64,000 bases of DNA, taken from assembly GCA_015065885.1 (NCBI GenBank), contig SVPJ01000001.1, positions 97,466-161,465 on the forward strand, read 5' to 3'. Made by a program: the position numbers and the translations under genes. Numbering within the stretch: the first letter of the stretch is position 1; each line of letters opens with the position of its first letter. The notes beneath the pieces are model-generated. The model ran no database searches and was not told the DNA's origin. It worked only from the letters and a program-made list of their open reading frames with translations. The stretch is from Oscillospiraceae bacterium (GTDB lineage Bacteria > Bacillota > Clostridia > Oscillospirales > Acutalibacteraceae). This document shows positions 46,092 through 55,586 of this stretch, piece by piece.

Positions 46092-46808
46092 TCAACCCTC
46101 CTTTTTCCCAAACGAGAGTTTGCGTTCACATCCCCCGGCGATACGCTGAATGTTGCCGTGATGCATGATGAACAAAATCGCCACCACCGCGGTGACCATC
46201 ACCACGGCAAACACGATGGTGCCCGTGCTTTCCCCATCGACAAGCCAACGGAAAAGCCAGGTTGCGGGAATAGCGGTTGCCGCCCCGCAAAGCGAACCGA
46301 GCGACACCATGCGCGAGAGTGCGACCACCGTGATGAACACGACCACCACGGCCAGCGCTACCCGCCAATCGGTCACGATCAGCATCCCGAGCCCGACCAG
46401 CACACCTTTGCCGCCGCGGAAACCGAAGAACACGGGGAAGGTGTGACCGAGGGTGCAAAACAGACCCGCAATATATTGCCCCGCCATACGTGCCTGTTCG
46501 TCGGATAACACGGGCGGCTCACCGCAACGGGTGAGCATATTGCTCCACCCCCACGCGAGAAGCACCCCGCCCAGCCACGCGGCAACCACGCTTTTGCCCA
46601 CGTCGCCCAGCGTCGTCCACACCGCAGGGCGACTGCCGAGGGTACGCAACACGTTGGTCATACCCGCGTTGCCGCTGCCGACATCGCGAATGTCCTTGTT
46701 CGCCACCGCACGAGTGACCAAGATCGCGGTGCTGATACTGCCGAAAAGATACGCCGCTACCGCCGCTGTCAACAAATACGGCCAATACGGCAACAAATTC
46801 ACAAACAT
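46092..46808 (-). CDS. plsY: Acyl-phosphate:glycerol-3-phosphate acyltransferase
   Basis: 238 aa from ATG 46806-46808 (MFVNLLPYW), which lies just after the der stop with GAGAGGATT as ribosome site. Multi-pass membrane protein with the three conserved motifs: YLFGSISTAILVTR, DVGSGNAGMTNVLRTLG, and LGHTFPVFFGFRGGKGV. PlsY transfers acyl groups from acyl phosphate to glycerol 3-phosphate, the first step in phospholipid synthesis, and cooperates with GpsA from the next gene. Slightly longer than the usual 200-210 aa because of a longer loop after the third segment. Confidence 0.94.
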   Translation of the reverse strand: MFVNLLPYWPYLLTAAVAAYLFGSISTAILVTRAVANKDIRDVGSGNAGMTNVLRTLGSRPAVWTTLGDVGKSVVAAWLGGVLLAWGWSNMLTRCGEPPVLSDEQARMAGQYIAGLFCTLGHTFPVFFGFRGGKGVLVGLGMLIVTDWRVALAVVVVFITVVALSRMVSLGSLCGAATAIPATWLFRWLVDGESTGTIVFAVVMVTAVVAILFIMHHGNIQRIAGGCERKLSFGKKEG

Positions 46809-46812
46809 ACCG

Positions 46813-48144
46813 TCAATCCTCTCGCTCACGAATAATAAACCGAATGGGTGTGCCTTCCAATCCAAAGGTCTCGCGGATCTGGTTTTCCAGATACCGCTGA
46901 TAAGAGAAGTGGAACAACTCCGCGTTGTTCACAAAGAACACGAAGGTGGGCGGGCAGGTACTCGCCTGCGTGACGTAATAGATCTTCAGCCGCTTACCCT
47001 TGTCGGTGGGCGGCTGCACGCGGGCAGTCGCAAGAGCGAGCAGGTCGTTCAACATACCCGTTGCAATACGGGTGCAATTCTGCTGATACACGTAGTTGAT
47101 CAGTTCAAACAACCGCGGCAGACGTTGCCCCGTTTTGGCAGAGATGAAGATGAAGGGCGCATAGGACATGAAACTGAAATCGTTTTCGAGTTGTTTGCGC
47201 ATCACCGTCATGGTCTTGTCGTCTTTTTCCACCGCGTCCCACTTGTTCACCGCGATGATGCAGGCTTTGCCCTGCTCCTGTGCGAGACCCGCCACCTTGC
47301 TGTCCTGTTCGGTGAAACCCACCGTGCCGTCCAGCATAATGACGCACACGTCCGCACGCTCGATCGCCATCTGCGCACGCAGCACGCTGTAGTGTTCCAC
47401 TTCGTCGTCCACGCGGCTCTTGCGGCGCAGACCCGCCGTGTCCACGAACACGTAGTTACCGTACTCGTTCTTCACTTCGCTGTCGATCGCGTCGCGGGTG
47501 GTGCCCGCAATATCCGAAACGATACTGCGTTCCTCCCCCGTGATGGCGTTGACCAGCGAGGATTTTCCCGCGTTCGGGCGGCCGATGACCGCCACGCGAA
47601 TGACGTCTTCCTCCTCCGCTTCTTCGGTGGCGGGGGGCAGATGTTCCATCACGGCGTCCAGCAGGTCGCCCGTGCCGTGCCCGTGTACCGAAGACACGGC
47701 GATCGGGTCACCGAGTCCCAAATTGTAAAATTCGTAAAATTCTGCCGGCAGGTCGCCCACGCGATCACACTTGTTCACGCACAGCACCACGGGCTTACCG
47801 CTGCGTTGGAGCATCACCGCCACGTCCATATCGTTCGCGGTGACGCCCGCGGTCACGTCGGTCACCAACACGATGACCTCCGCTTGCTCAATAGCCAGCT
47901 GTGCCTGATGCCGCATGTGCGAAAGGATCACGTCGTCGGCTCGCGGCTCAATACCGCCCGTATCCGCGAGCATAAAGGTGCGCCCGCCCCATTCGCAGGG
48001 CGCAAACAGACGGTCCCGCGTGACACCGGGGGTGTCCTTCACGATCGCCAAACGCTGACCGATCAATTTATTGAACAGGGTGGATTTGCCCACGTTGGGG
48101 CGTCCCACGACCGCGACTACCGGCCGTCCTCCTGCAATAGCCAT
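46813..48144 (-). CDS. der: Ribosome-associated GTPase Der (EngA)
   Basis: 443 aa, two tandem GTPase domains and a C-terminal KH-like domain. Domain 1: GRPNVGKSTL, DTPGVTRD, NKCD. Domain 2: GRPNAGKSSL, GTTRDAID, DTAGLRRKS, NKWD, SAKTGQRL. The C-terminal domain begins near ARVQPPTDKGKRLKIYY and ends GTPIRFIIRERED. Der is essential for 50S subunit assembly. The order DUF512 protein-der-plsY-gpsA is conserved in Clostridia. Confidence 0.96.
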   Translation of the reverse strand: MAIAGGRPVVAVVGRPNVGKSTLFNKLIGQRLAIVKDTPGVTRDRLFAPCEWGGRTFMLADTGGIEPRADDVILSHMRHQAQLAIEQAEVIVLVTDVTAGVTANDMDVAVMLQRSGKPVVLCVNKCDRVGDLPAEFYEFYNLGLGDPIAVSSVHGHGTGDLLDAVMEHLPPATEEAEEEDVIRVAVIGRPNAGKSSLVNAITGEERSIVSDIAGTTRDAIDSEVKNEYGNYVFVDTAGLRRKSRVDDEVEHYSVLRAQMAIERADVCVIMLDGTVGFTEQDSKVAGLAQEQGKACIIAVNKWDAVEKDDKTMTVMRKQLENDFSFMSYAPFIFISAKTGQRLPRLFELINYVYQQNCTRIATGMLNDLLALATARVQPPTDKGKRLKIYYVTQASTCPPTFVFFVNNAELFHFSYQRYLENQIRETFGLEGTPIRFIIRERED

Positions 48145-48169
48145 ATTCTCAACCTCCTACAATCGGTTG

Positions 48170-49465
48170 TCACCCTAACAACACCCGCAAAAATTCCGCG
48201 CCATCACCGTCGTTCACGGTGAGCGGCACACCCAGTGCCGCCGACACGTCCGCGGGGGTGGTATCATCCAAAAACATATCGCCTTCCCGCCTGAGCATAC
48301 AGCGCGGAACGGTGATCTCGTCTGCGGGGACGTCCCGCAACTGTGCGATCAAGTCGCCGCCCGTGAGAAGGCCTGCCACCGTAATGCGCTCACCGAAGAA
48401 GTGATTCACCACGGTTTTGACTTCCGCCTGCAAGGCGGGGAATTTTGCCCGTGCCGCCGCGACCAATTCTTCCATCAGCGGCGCGGCGGAGACTCCCGTT
48501 GCCACCACCAGACGGCGGGTACGGGTGAGTTCTTCCGCCGCTTCCAACGCGGCGTAAAATTCTTCCCGCATCAAGGCGATCATCCCCACCCCGTTTTCCA
48601 GTTGCAGAAAATCGCCGTAGCGGTCTGCCGCAGGGACAGGCTTGCCCGCCGTGAGATAAAATTCATCCGACGGGAAGAACAGACGGTGGCCGTGTTCCGC
48701 TTCCAAACGGTCCGCCATGCCTTCCATCCGTGCGATCACGTCCGCCGCTTCGTCTGCCGTGAAGGGGCGAAGTTCCGTTAAGCCTTCGCGGAATTTCGTA
48801 AGCCCCACCGGCACCGCCGCCACCGACTGCACCGCCGGAAACAGCGCCGCGAGATCCTCCATCGTGCGGGAGAGGGCGTCGCCGTCGTTATACCCGGGGC
48901 AAAGCACCAACTGACAGTTGAGCGCAATACCCGCTTCAGCCAACTGATACAGATATTTCAGTGCGTCCCCCGCAAAACGGTTGTTCATCATACGGCACCG
49001 CAGAGCGGGGTCGGTGGTATGCACCGAGATATTCACGGGACTGATGTGCATCTCAATGATACGCTCGACGTCCCGCTCGCTCAAATTCGTGAGGGTAATG
49101 TAATTACCGAAAAGGAAGGACAGTCGGCTGTCATCGTCTTTGAAATACAGACTTTCACGAAGTCCCTGCGGCAACTGATCGATAAAGCAGAAGATGCAGT
49201 TGTTGCGGCAGGAACGTTGCTTGTCCATCAAATAGGTATCAAACTGAAGCCCGATATCCCCCTGCTTGTCCGCCCGCAAGGTCACCGTGCGTTCCCCGTG
49301 CGGAGTGTCCAGACACAAGGTCAAGCGCCCATCCGACAGATAGAACTGATAGTCCAGCACGTCTTCGATCGCATGACCGTTGATGCTTTTGAGTATATCC
49401 CCCGCCGCGATGCGCTTACGTGCCGCAGGCGAATGCGGTGTCACACCACTGATGGTTACCGCCAT
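48170..49465 (-). CDS. PDZ/radical SAM (DUF512) protein
   Basis: 431 aa, ATG 49463-49465 after AAAGGAGGGAC. N-terminal PDZ-like domain (ISGVTPHSPAARKRIAAGDILKSINGH), then a radical SAM-type cluster CRNNCIFCFIDQLPQGLR (CxxxCxxC at about 86-93), DDSRLSFLFGNYITLTNL and a C-terminal DUF512 domain (VVATGVSAAPLMEEL..., GLLTGGDLIAQL, PRCMLRREGDMFLDD). This is the TIGR03279-type putative FeS protein always found before der in Clostridia and cyanobacteria; its reaction is unknown. Confidence 0.92.
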   Translation of the reverse strand: MAVTISGVTPHSPAARKRIAAGDILKSINGHAIEDVLDYQFYLSDGRLTLCLDTPHGERTVTLRADKQGDIGLQFDTYLMDKQRSCRNNCIFCFIDQLPQGLRESLYFKDDDSRLSFLFGNYITLTNLSERDVERIIEMHISPVNISVHTTDPALRCRMMNNRFAGDALKYLYQLAEAGIALNCQLVLCPGYNDGDALSRTMEDLAALFPAVQSVAAVPVGLTKFREGLTELRPFTADEAADVIARMEGMADRLEAEHGHRLFFPSDEFYLTAGKPVPAADRYGDFLQLENGVGMIALMREEFYAALEAAEELTRTRRLVVATGVSAAPLMEELVAAARAKFPALQAEVKTVVNHFFGERITVAGLLTGGDLIAQLRDVPADEITVPRCMLRREGDMFLDDTTPADVSAALGVPLTVNDGDGAEFLRVLLG

Positions 49466-49496
49466 ACTGTCCCTCCTTTCTTTTCATAAAATCTGC

Positions 49497-52088
49497 TTAC
49501 TTGCAGAAATAGAAATCATCAAACGCGACCTTGCAATCACCGGACATAGCGTAAATACGCATAAAGTTCACGCCTTTGGGATTCAACGGATCGCCCGTTC
49601 TTTCTGCCCACCGAAGCGGCAGATACAATTCGTTCCAGCCGTTCTTCTCCAGATAGCCCAAGAATTCCCAACCGTATTCCTGATCATCCTGATGACCGCT
49701 GCTGGTCAATTCGATCTGACCGTCGGCGAGTTTTTCAATATCGTCGCAATAGAACCAAAAATGCAGATAGCCATCCCGCATCATCGAAGAAATGTCGATC
49801 GGATCGAAGTGACAAATCATCAGCGGTTGCGGCTCTTGCGAATGAATTTCGTTCACCCATGCACCGCTACCCTCTTTGACAAAATCGGGATCGGTGCACA
49901 AGGTGGCGTGTTCCACAACGTCGTCGGTATCGCACGAAAACAACGGTATAAACTCCGTAAGATTCGTCGGCATCACGCGCACATCTTCCATCGAAACGGA
50001 GGAGTGATACGGCTTTTCAAACGCTTCGCGACGGTCGTTACGGCAGACGATATCGAACACCGAATCGGTATTCTTCACCGACGTACCGAACACGCGCATC
50101 GCACTCGCCGCAAACGCGGTGCTGTAACGAATATCAAACATCGGCTTTTTGCCGGGGAGCAAGTCCACCGAATCGTTTAAGAACTGCGCGTCGGCAGAGC
50201 GTTCACACAAAATCAATTCGCGCGCCGAATACATAAAGCAGTTGTTCAGCTTCTGACGGGTAGCATCCACCACGTGATACGCGATGCAAGATTTATGCAA
50301 AACGCGCGACAAAATGGCGTTGATCGGTATCTCACCATTCACCTTGCTCAACGCACGCAGCTCGTCCCACTCCACGCGCGCTTCTTCATTGACACGGAAA
50401 TAGTAGGGGTGTTGCACGCTACGGTGAATATAGTGCTGATTCGCCAAGCATTCTTCCACGTAACCGTCTTTACCGCCGCATTTCACCAGCGTGGTGTAAC
50501 AGCAACCGTACACACTGCGCGCCAAATGGCGGTCGCAGCCGCTAAAGTCCACGCCGATGAAGGAGCAGGTGACCACGGTATCCAGCGCGTACACACCTTC
50601 GCCCGCACCGCGCACCGCCGTCTGCGTCCGTATGGCGGGTTCCTCGTTTTCCACCTTACGTTCCACCACGTACGGCGTGTGTTCGGGATAATAAATACGC
50701 ACGCCCACCACGCCCGCATAGGCTTGCAGGGTGATGAAATCACCCTCGCTCACATACGAAAGCAACACGGTACCATTTTGGGAAATGTTGGTCAACATGA
50801 TCGGCACGTTGCCGGTCAGCTGCACGCCCTCGGGCACGTTCAGCGGCTTGCACACGGTGTACACACCGCCCGGCAGATACACCACACCGCCGGTTACAGC
50901 CGCACGGTCCAGCGTTTCTTGAATATACTCTGCCACGTCCACGTCCTTGCGATCGTATTCCGCAATCGGCGCGACGTACAAATGAGACGTCGGGCGGCGG
51001 AAGGTGCCGTGAGTCATCGGGTAGGCGGACAGATCTTCCTCATCTTCGATGATGAAACCGCTCTTCTCACCCACCAGTTTCACGTCACAGAAATGCAACG
51101 GTGACTCATCGTAAACCGAGGACACCGCCGCCACCGATCCCTCGATCACACCGCGAGAAAACAGCGGCGGATTGGGGCGCGAGAACTTTTTCGCCACCAC
51201 ACCGTAATCGCAGTTGGTGATGTACACATCGTAAAATATACCCCAAAAACCGGCACGGCCAAGGCAATCGAACAAAATACCCGTTTGACAACCGTCCAAG
51301 CGGATTTCGGACAACGTTTCCAAATCCAAATCGCCGAGCAACATACCGACACAATGGGCGCGGCAATACGCCGTGACCGCCTCGGCATCGTCGGGAGCAT
51401 ACCCTTCGCCCGCATTGACCCAGTAGGACGGCGACACCGAAAAATCGTAGGTATATCCCACTTCGGTGGAGGAGTGCATCATATTCGCAGTATCCAACGC
51501 GGTAATGCGAATGTGCTCGAGCTTCGCCATCTCGTGAAACTCTCGCAAACCGTTGATACCTATACCGCGCCACGCATTGATCAGCGTGATGTTACGGAAC
51601 GTCAGCGTGTAAGCAAACTCCGCATAAAAGACGTAGCCATAGGGTTTCGGGTCTTTTGCGGATTGTTCGGGATAGTACACCGTCAAACCGATCAGACCGT
51701 TGTTGGAACGAAGGCGGAACAAGGCGCCGTCCGTCACCGATGCGCCTTCGGCAAGCGGCGCAGGTTTTGCCAGCAAGACCGTGCCGTAGGTGAGCGCTTC
51801 GCCCGCCGTCACGGCATCGGGGTCTTGCCAGTCACCGCGCAGCACGACCCCTTCGGGAATGGTAATCGTATCGGTCAAAAGATAGCGACCGACCGGCAAA
51901 AACACCACACCGCCGCCGTTTGCACCGCAATCGTCGAGCGCCTGCTGCAACGCCGCCGTGCTGTCCTTCTCGCCCGTCGGGTCACACCCGTAAGGGGCTT
52001 CACTTGCCACGATATTCGCCAGCACCACATCCTCGGTCGGGAACACCGTTTCGATAATGCGAACAGTTTCTTGAACACATGCACCCAT
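49497..52088 (-). CDS. Pectate-lyase-like right-handed beta-helix protein, copy 2
   Basis: 863 aa from ATG 52086-52088, eight bases after GAGAGG; a GTG at 52095-52097 overlaps the ribosome site. Two beta-helix modules, each opening with the pectate-lyase-superfamily N-terminal motif: DSTAALQQALDDCGANGGGVVFLPVGRYLL-type near residue 40 and VAEYIQETLDRAA...GGVVYLPGGVYTV near 390. The last 120 residues form a beta-sandwich-like domain (LHFWFYCDDIEKLADGQIEL, WNELYLPLRW, KVAFDDFYF) resembling a carbohydrate-binding module. This two-helix layout recalls GH55-type enzymes. No signal peptide. It is a tandem paralogue of the next gene. Confidence 0.8.
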   Translation of the reverse strand: MGACVQETVRIIETVFPTEDVVLANIVASEAPYGCDPTGEKDSTAALQQALDDCGANGGGVVFLPVGRYLLTDTITIPEGVVLRGDWQDPDAVTAGEALTYGTVLLAKPAPLAEGASVTDGALFRLRSNNGLIGLTVYYPEQSAKDPKPYGYVFYAEFAYTLTFRNITLINAWRGIGINGLREFHEMAKLEHIRITALDTANMMHSSTEVGYTYDFSVSPSYWVNAGEGYAPDDAEAVTAYCRAHCVGMLLGDLDLETLSEIRLDGCQTGILFDCLGRAGFWGIFYDVYITNCDYGVVAKKFSRPNPPLFSRGVIEGSVAAVSSVYDESPLHFCDVKLVGEKSGFIIEDEEDLSAYPMTHGTFRRPTSHLYVAPIAEYDRKDVDVAEYIQETLDRAAVTGGVVYLPGGVYTVCKPLNVPEGVQLTGNVPIMLTNISQNGTVLLSYVSEGDFITLQAYAGVVGVRIYYPEHTPYVVERKVENEEPAIRTQTAVRGAGEGVYALDTVVTCSFIGVDFSGCDRHLARSVYGCCYTTLVKCGGKDGYVEECLANQHYIHRSVQHPYYFRVNEEARVEWDELRALSKVNGEIPINAILSRVLHKSCIAYHVVDATRQKLNNCFMYSARELILCERSADAQFLNDSVDLLPGKKPMFDIRYSTAFAASAMRVFGTSVKNTDSVFDIVCRNDRREAFEKPYHSSVSMEDVRVMPTNLTEFIPLFSCDTDDVVEHATLCTDPDFVKEGSGAWVNEIHSQEPQPLMICHFDPIDISSMMRDGYLHFWFYCDDIEKLADGQIELTSSGHQDDQEYGWEFLGYLEKNGWNELYLPLRWAERTGDPLNPKGVNFMRIYAMSGDCKVAFDDFYFCK

Positions 52089-52119
52089 CGTATACACCTC
52101 TCGATCCTACAGACAGTTT

Positions 52120-54693
52120 TTATTTACAGATATAAATGTCGTCAAACGCAACCTTGCAATCACCGAAATCGGAATAAATACGCATAAAGTTGATCGCCTT
52201 CGGGTTCCACGGCTCGGGAGAACGGTCTGCCCAGTGCATCGGGATGTATACCTCGTTCCAGCCGTTGTGGAACAGACTGTTGACAAAGCCGAAACTGTGC
52301 TCTTCCACGTCCTGACGACCGCTGCTGGTAAGCTCGATCTGACCTTCACCGAGCTTTTCGATGTCGTCGCAGTAGAACCACAGATGCAGATAGCCATCCG
52401 CCACCGACGAGATGTCGATCGGGTCAAAGTGGCATTCGAAGAAATCCTTGGGAGCATTCCCGCGAATCTCATTCACCCAAGCACCGGTGCCTTCCCGCAC
52501 GAAGTCGGGATCGGTGCACAAGGTTGCGCCGATCATATTGTCGGTCGTGTCGCAGTTGAACAGCTTCACGAACTGCGTAAATTCGGTCGTGGGGATGCGG
52601 ATATCCTCCACCGACACGGAGGAGTGATACGGACGCTCGAACGCTTCGCGGCGGTCGTTACGTGCCACGATGTCAAAGGTGGATTCGGTGTTCAACACCG
52701 AGGTACCGAACACACGCATCGCGCCTGCGGCAAAAGCGGTGCTGTAGCGGATATCGTACATCGGCTTCGTGCCGGGCAGCACGTCCACCGAATCGTTCAG
52801 GAACTGTACGTCGGTGGAATTTTCACAGGTGATCAGCACACGCGCCGCATACATAAAGCAGTTGTTCAGCTTCTGACGGGTCGCATTCACCACGTGATAC
52901 ACGTTGCAGTGCGACTGCATCAAGAGCATAAGCGGACGGTTGATGGTGAGCTCTTCACGCTTCGAGGCAATATCCTCCCACTCGGCACGCACCGCATCGC
53001 TGATGCGGAAGAAGGACGGTCTGTGCGCATTACGAATGATGTAGTGCTGGTTCGCGAGACACTCCTCCACCACGCCGTCCACACCGCCGCACTTCACGAG
53101 CGAGGTGTAGCAGCAGCCGTAGACGCTGCGGACAAAGTGACGGTCACAGCCGGTGAAATCCACAGCGACAAAGGCACAGGTGACCACCGTTTCGAGTGCA
53201 TACACACCTTCACCCGCACCACGGATGGCAACCTGCTGCGGCTCACCGTCTTTATACATACCGTCGGCGGTAAACGGCGGGAAGGCGGGATAGAAGATAC
53301 GGAAACCCGACGTACCCGCATAGGGCGCGAGGGTGATGAAGTCGCCTTCGTTCACGTAGGACAGCAGAATGGTGCCGTTTTCGCACGCGTTGGTGATGGC
53401 GATCGGAAGGTTGCCGCTCAGTTGCACGCCCGACGGCACCGACAGCGGCTTGCACACGGTGTACACACCGCCCGGCAGATACACCACGCCGCCCGTTGCT
53501 GCCGCCTCATTCAGCGTCTGCTGAATGTAGTCCGCCACGTCCACGTCCTTGCGGGAATATGCCGCGATCGGCGCCACGTACAGCTTCGCCGCGGGACGGC
53601 GATAAGTGCCGTGGGTCATCGGGTAGGCGGACAGATCCTCGTCCTCTTCGATGATACAGCCAATCTTATCGCCCACCAGCTCGATATCGGTAAAGCGAAT
53701 CGGCACGTCGACGTAGGCGGATTGCACCGCCGCCACCGCACCTTCCACGCGACCGCGTGCAAAAATCGGCGGGTTGACCTGCGACATCACCTTCGATACC
53801 ACGCCATAGTCGCAGTTGGTGATGTAAATATCGTAGAATTCACCCCAGAAACCGGCACGGTGGTTAATACGGTCGAACAGAATACCGGTGTGGCAGCCGT
53901 CCAAACGAATCTCGGAGAGCACTTCCAGATCGAGGTCACCGAGCAACATGCCGAGGCAGTGCTCGCGGCAATACGCCACGACCGCATCCGCGTCGTCGGG
54001 CGTGTAGCCTTCACCCGCGTTGATCCAATACGAAGGCGACACGTTAAAATCAAAAGTATATCCCACTTCGGAGGAGTGGTGCATAATGTTGGCATTTTCG
54101 AGTGCGGTGATGCGAATGTGCTCGAGCTTCGCCATCTCGTGCCCTTCGGCAAGGGCATTGATCGCCATACCGCGATACGCGTTGATCAACGTGATGTTTT
54201 TCGCCGTCACCGTGCTGGAGGCGCCCACGTAAAATGCGTAACCGTAGGGCTTCGGCGCCACTGCCGACTGATCGGGATAATATACCGTCAAACCAATAAT
54301 ACCACTGTTGGAGCCGGTGCGCAGCAGTGCGCCTGCATCCAGCGGTGCGTCTTCCGCAAGCGGCGGAAGTTTTGCCAGCAGCACCGTGCCGTAGGTGAGC
54401 GCTTCACCCTCGGCAAGCGTGTCGGGATCCTGCCAGTCGCCGTGCAGTACCACACCCGTGGGGATAGTCACCGTGTCGGTCAGCGTATAGCGGCCGACCG
54501 GCAAAAACACCACACCGCCGCCGTTGTTGCCACAGTCGTCGAGTGCCTGCTGCAGCGCCGCCGTGCTGTCCTTCTCGCCCGTCGGGTCACAAGAGTACGG
54601 TGCTTCGGTCGCGACGATATTCGCCAACACCACGTTGTCGGTTGCGAACACTGTTTCCACAATACGGACTTGTTGGTTGGTAGAGTTGCTCAT
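52120..54693 (-). CDS. Pectate-lyase-like right-handed beta-helix protein, copy 1
   Basis: 857 aa, ATG 54691-54693 after CGGAGG. It is collinear with its downstream neighbour at 49497-52088 over the full length, clearly by tandem duplication, with many identical blocks (EKDSTAALQQALDDCG, GGVVFLPVGRY, GGVVYLPGGVYTVCKPL, TRQKLNNCFMYA). The N-terminus (SNSTNQQVRIVETVF) has no signal peptide. Predicted fold: two right-handed beta helices plus a C-terminal jelly-roll-like domain. Substrate unknown; polysaccharide lyase or hydrolase acting on imported or self-made glycan, or a structural protein. RBS and only 31 bp between copies indicate co-transcription. Confidence 0.8.
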   Translation of the reverse strand: MSNSTNQQVRIVETVFATDNVVLANIVATEAPYSCDPTGEKDSTAALQQALDDCGNNGGGVVFLPVGRYTLTDTVTIPTGVVLHGDWQDPDTLAEGEALTYGTVLLAKLPPLAEDAPLDAGALLRTGSNSGIIGLTVYYPDQSAVAPKPYGYAFYVGASSTVTAKNITLINAYRGMAINALAEGHEMAKLEHIRITALENANIMHHSSEVGYTFDFNVSPSYWINAGEGYTPDDADAVVAYCREHCLGMLLGDLDLEVLSEIRLDGCHTGILFDRINHRAGFWGEFYDIYITNCDYGVVSKVMSQVNPPIFARGRVEGAVAAVQSAYVDVPIRFTDIELVGDKIGCIIEEDEDLSAYPMTHGTYRRPAAKLYVAPIAAYSRKDVDVADYIQQTLNEAAATGGVVYLPGGVYTVCKPLSVPSGVQLSGNLPIAITNACENGTILLSYVNEGDFITLAPYAGTSGFRIFYPAFPPFTADGMYKDGEPQQVAIRGAGEGVYALETVVTCAFVAVDFTGCDRHFVRSVYGCCYTSLVKCGGVDGVVEECLANQHYIIRNAHRPSFFRISDAVRAEWEDIASKREELTINRPLMLLMQSHCNVYHVVNATRQKLNNCFMYAARVLITCENSTDVQFLNDSVDVLPGTKPMYDIRYSTAFAAGAMRVFGTSVLNTESTFDIVARNDRREAFERPYHSSVSVEDIRIPTTEFTQFVKLFNCDTTDNMIGATLCTDPDFVREGTGAWVNEIRGNAPKDFFECHFDPIDISSVADGYLHLWFYCDDIEKLGEGQIELTSSGRQDVEEHSFGFVNSLFHNGWNEVYIPMHWADRSPEPWNPKAINFMRIYSDFGDCKVAFDDIYICK

Positions 54694-54740
54694 TTTACAT
54701 ACCTCCGATACAATGTAAATTCACGAAAAACGCCAAAATG

Positions 54741-54774
54741 AAAATAGGGGAAGGATCGCTCCTTCCCCACTTTT
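54741..54774 (-). terminator. Terminator after rpmF
   Basis: GGGGAAGGA (54747-54755), loop TCGC, TCCTTCCCC (54760-54768). On the minus strand a T-rich stretch follows (TATTTTCATTTT). It separates rpmF from the beta-helix genes. Confidence 0.85.
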
Positions 54775-54776
54775 CA

Positions 54777-54959
54777 TTAGCCCTCAGTTTTCACTACCTG
54801 TCGGCCGTTGTAGTAGCCGCAGTTGGCACACAGACGATGCGCACGCTTGTACTCACCGCACTGCGGGCACTTTACCAGCGCCGGAGCTTCAATCTTCCAC
54901 ACATTGTTGCGACGCTTATCACGGCGCGCTTTGGAATGCTTTCTCTTGGGTACCGCCAT
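54777..54959 (-). CDS. rpmF: 50S ribosomal protein L32
   Basis: 60 aa from ATG 54957-54959 with AAGGAGGTG upstream. Starts MAVPKRKHSKARRDKRRN and has the four-cysteine zinc site CPQC...CANC typical of the C+ paralogue. Located directly after the yceD/DUF177 gene, the universal bacterial arrangement. Confidence 0.97.
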   Translation of the reverse strand: MAVPKRKHSKARRDKRRNNVWKIEAPALVKCPQCGEYKRAHRLCANCGYYNGRQVVKTEG

Positions 54960-54989
54960 CTTCAGCACCTCCTTAGTTTGATGGAATAA

Positions 54990-55487
54990 TCAGGTGTCTA
55001 ACAAATCCTTCAACACCGCAAGGCGAGGATCGACCGATTCCGTCCGACAGCCGCAAAGTCCTTCGTTCAGATTCTTGCCGCATTGGAAACAAAGCCCGCG
55101 ACAATCCTCCCGACACAAAGTCTTCATCGGCAAACTCAAGATCAGATCCGCTTCCACCAGTTCATCCAACGGAAGTTGGTTGTTTTCCACCAGGATCAGA
55201 TCGTCCGCGTCCTCTCGGTTCAGGGATGCCACCAGAATATGCTCAATATGCAACACAGACTCGCGATGCAGTGGGGTCATGCAACGGTCACAGGTCGTAT
55301 CAAGCACATAGGCCACATCGGCGGTCAACTGCACAATACCCGTGCGATTTTCCACCTTCCCTGTCACGTGCACCGGCTCCCGTAAGGGCTGGGAACCGTA
55401 CAGCTCCAAGTTCGAAAAGTCCAACACACAATCGATCGGGACCGATTGTGTATCACCCATAAAAAGGGATTTGAGTTGCAAAAGCAT
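54990..55487 (-). CDS. YceD/DUF177 family protein
   Basis: 165 aa from ATG 55485-55487 (MLLQLKSLFMGD), after GAGGTGG; the longer frame lacks a ribosome site. It contains VHVTGKVENRTGIVQLTADVAYVLDTTCDRCMTPL and the C-terminal CREDCRGLCFQCGKNLNEGLCGC cluster followed by DPRLAVLKDLL, all signatures of DUF177, a nucleic-acid-binding family linked to 23S rRNA accumulation and always encoded next to rpmF. Confidence 0.92.
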   Translation of the reverse strand: MLLQLKSLFMGDTQSVPIDCVLDFSNLELYGSQPLREPVHVTGKVENRTGIVQLTADVAYVLDTTCDRCMTPLHRESVLHIEHILVASLNREDADDLILVENNQLPLDELVEADLILSLPMKTLCREDCRGLCFQCGKNLNEGLCGCRTESVDPRLAVLKDLLDT

Positions 55488-55586
55488 AGTCCACCTCATA
55501 GTGTCACAAATGATATTATATCCATCACCGCACCATTTGTCAACCATTTTTTTCGGTTTTTCAAAAGATTTTTAAGGTATTCCCGT

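Noticed and set aside
46453..48222. 589-codon plus-strand frame opposite der and plsY
   Set aside because: The minus strand encodes clear Der and PlsY motifs; the plus frame has no family signature.
52234..54741. 835-codon open frame on the plus strand opposite the beta-helix gene
   Set aside because: It is the mirror of a GC-rich gene with strong codon bias; the sequence is His/Arg-rich, without motifs, and the minus-strand gene has a paralogue and a ribosome site.
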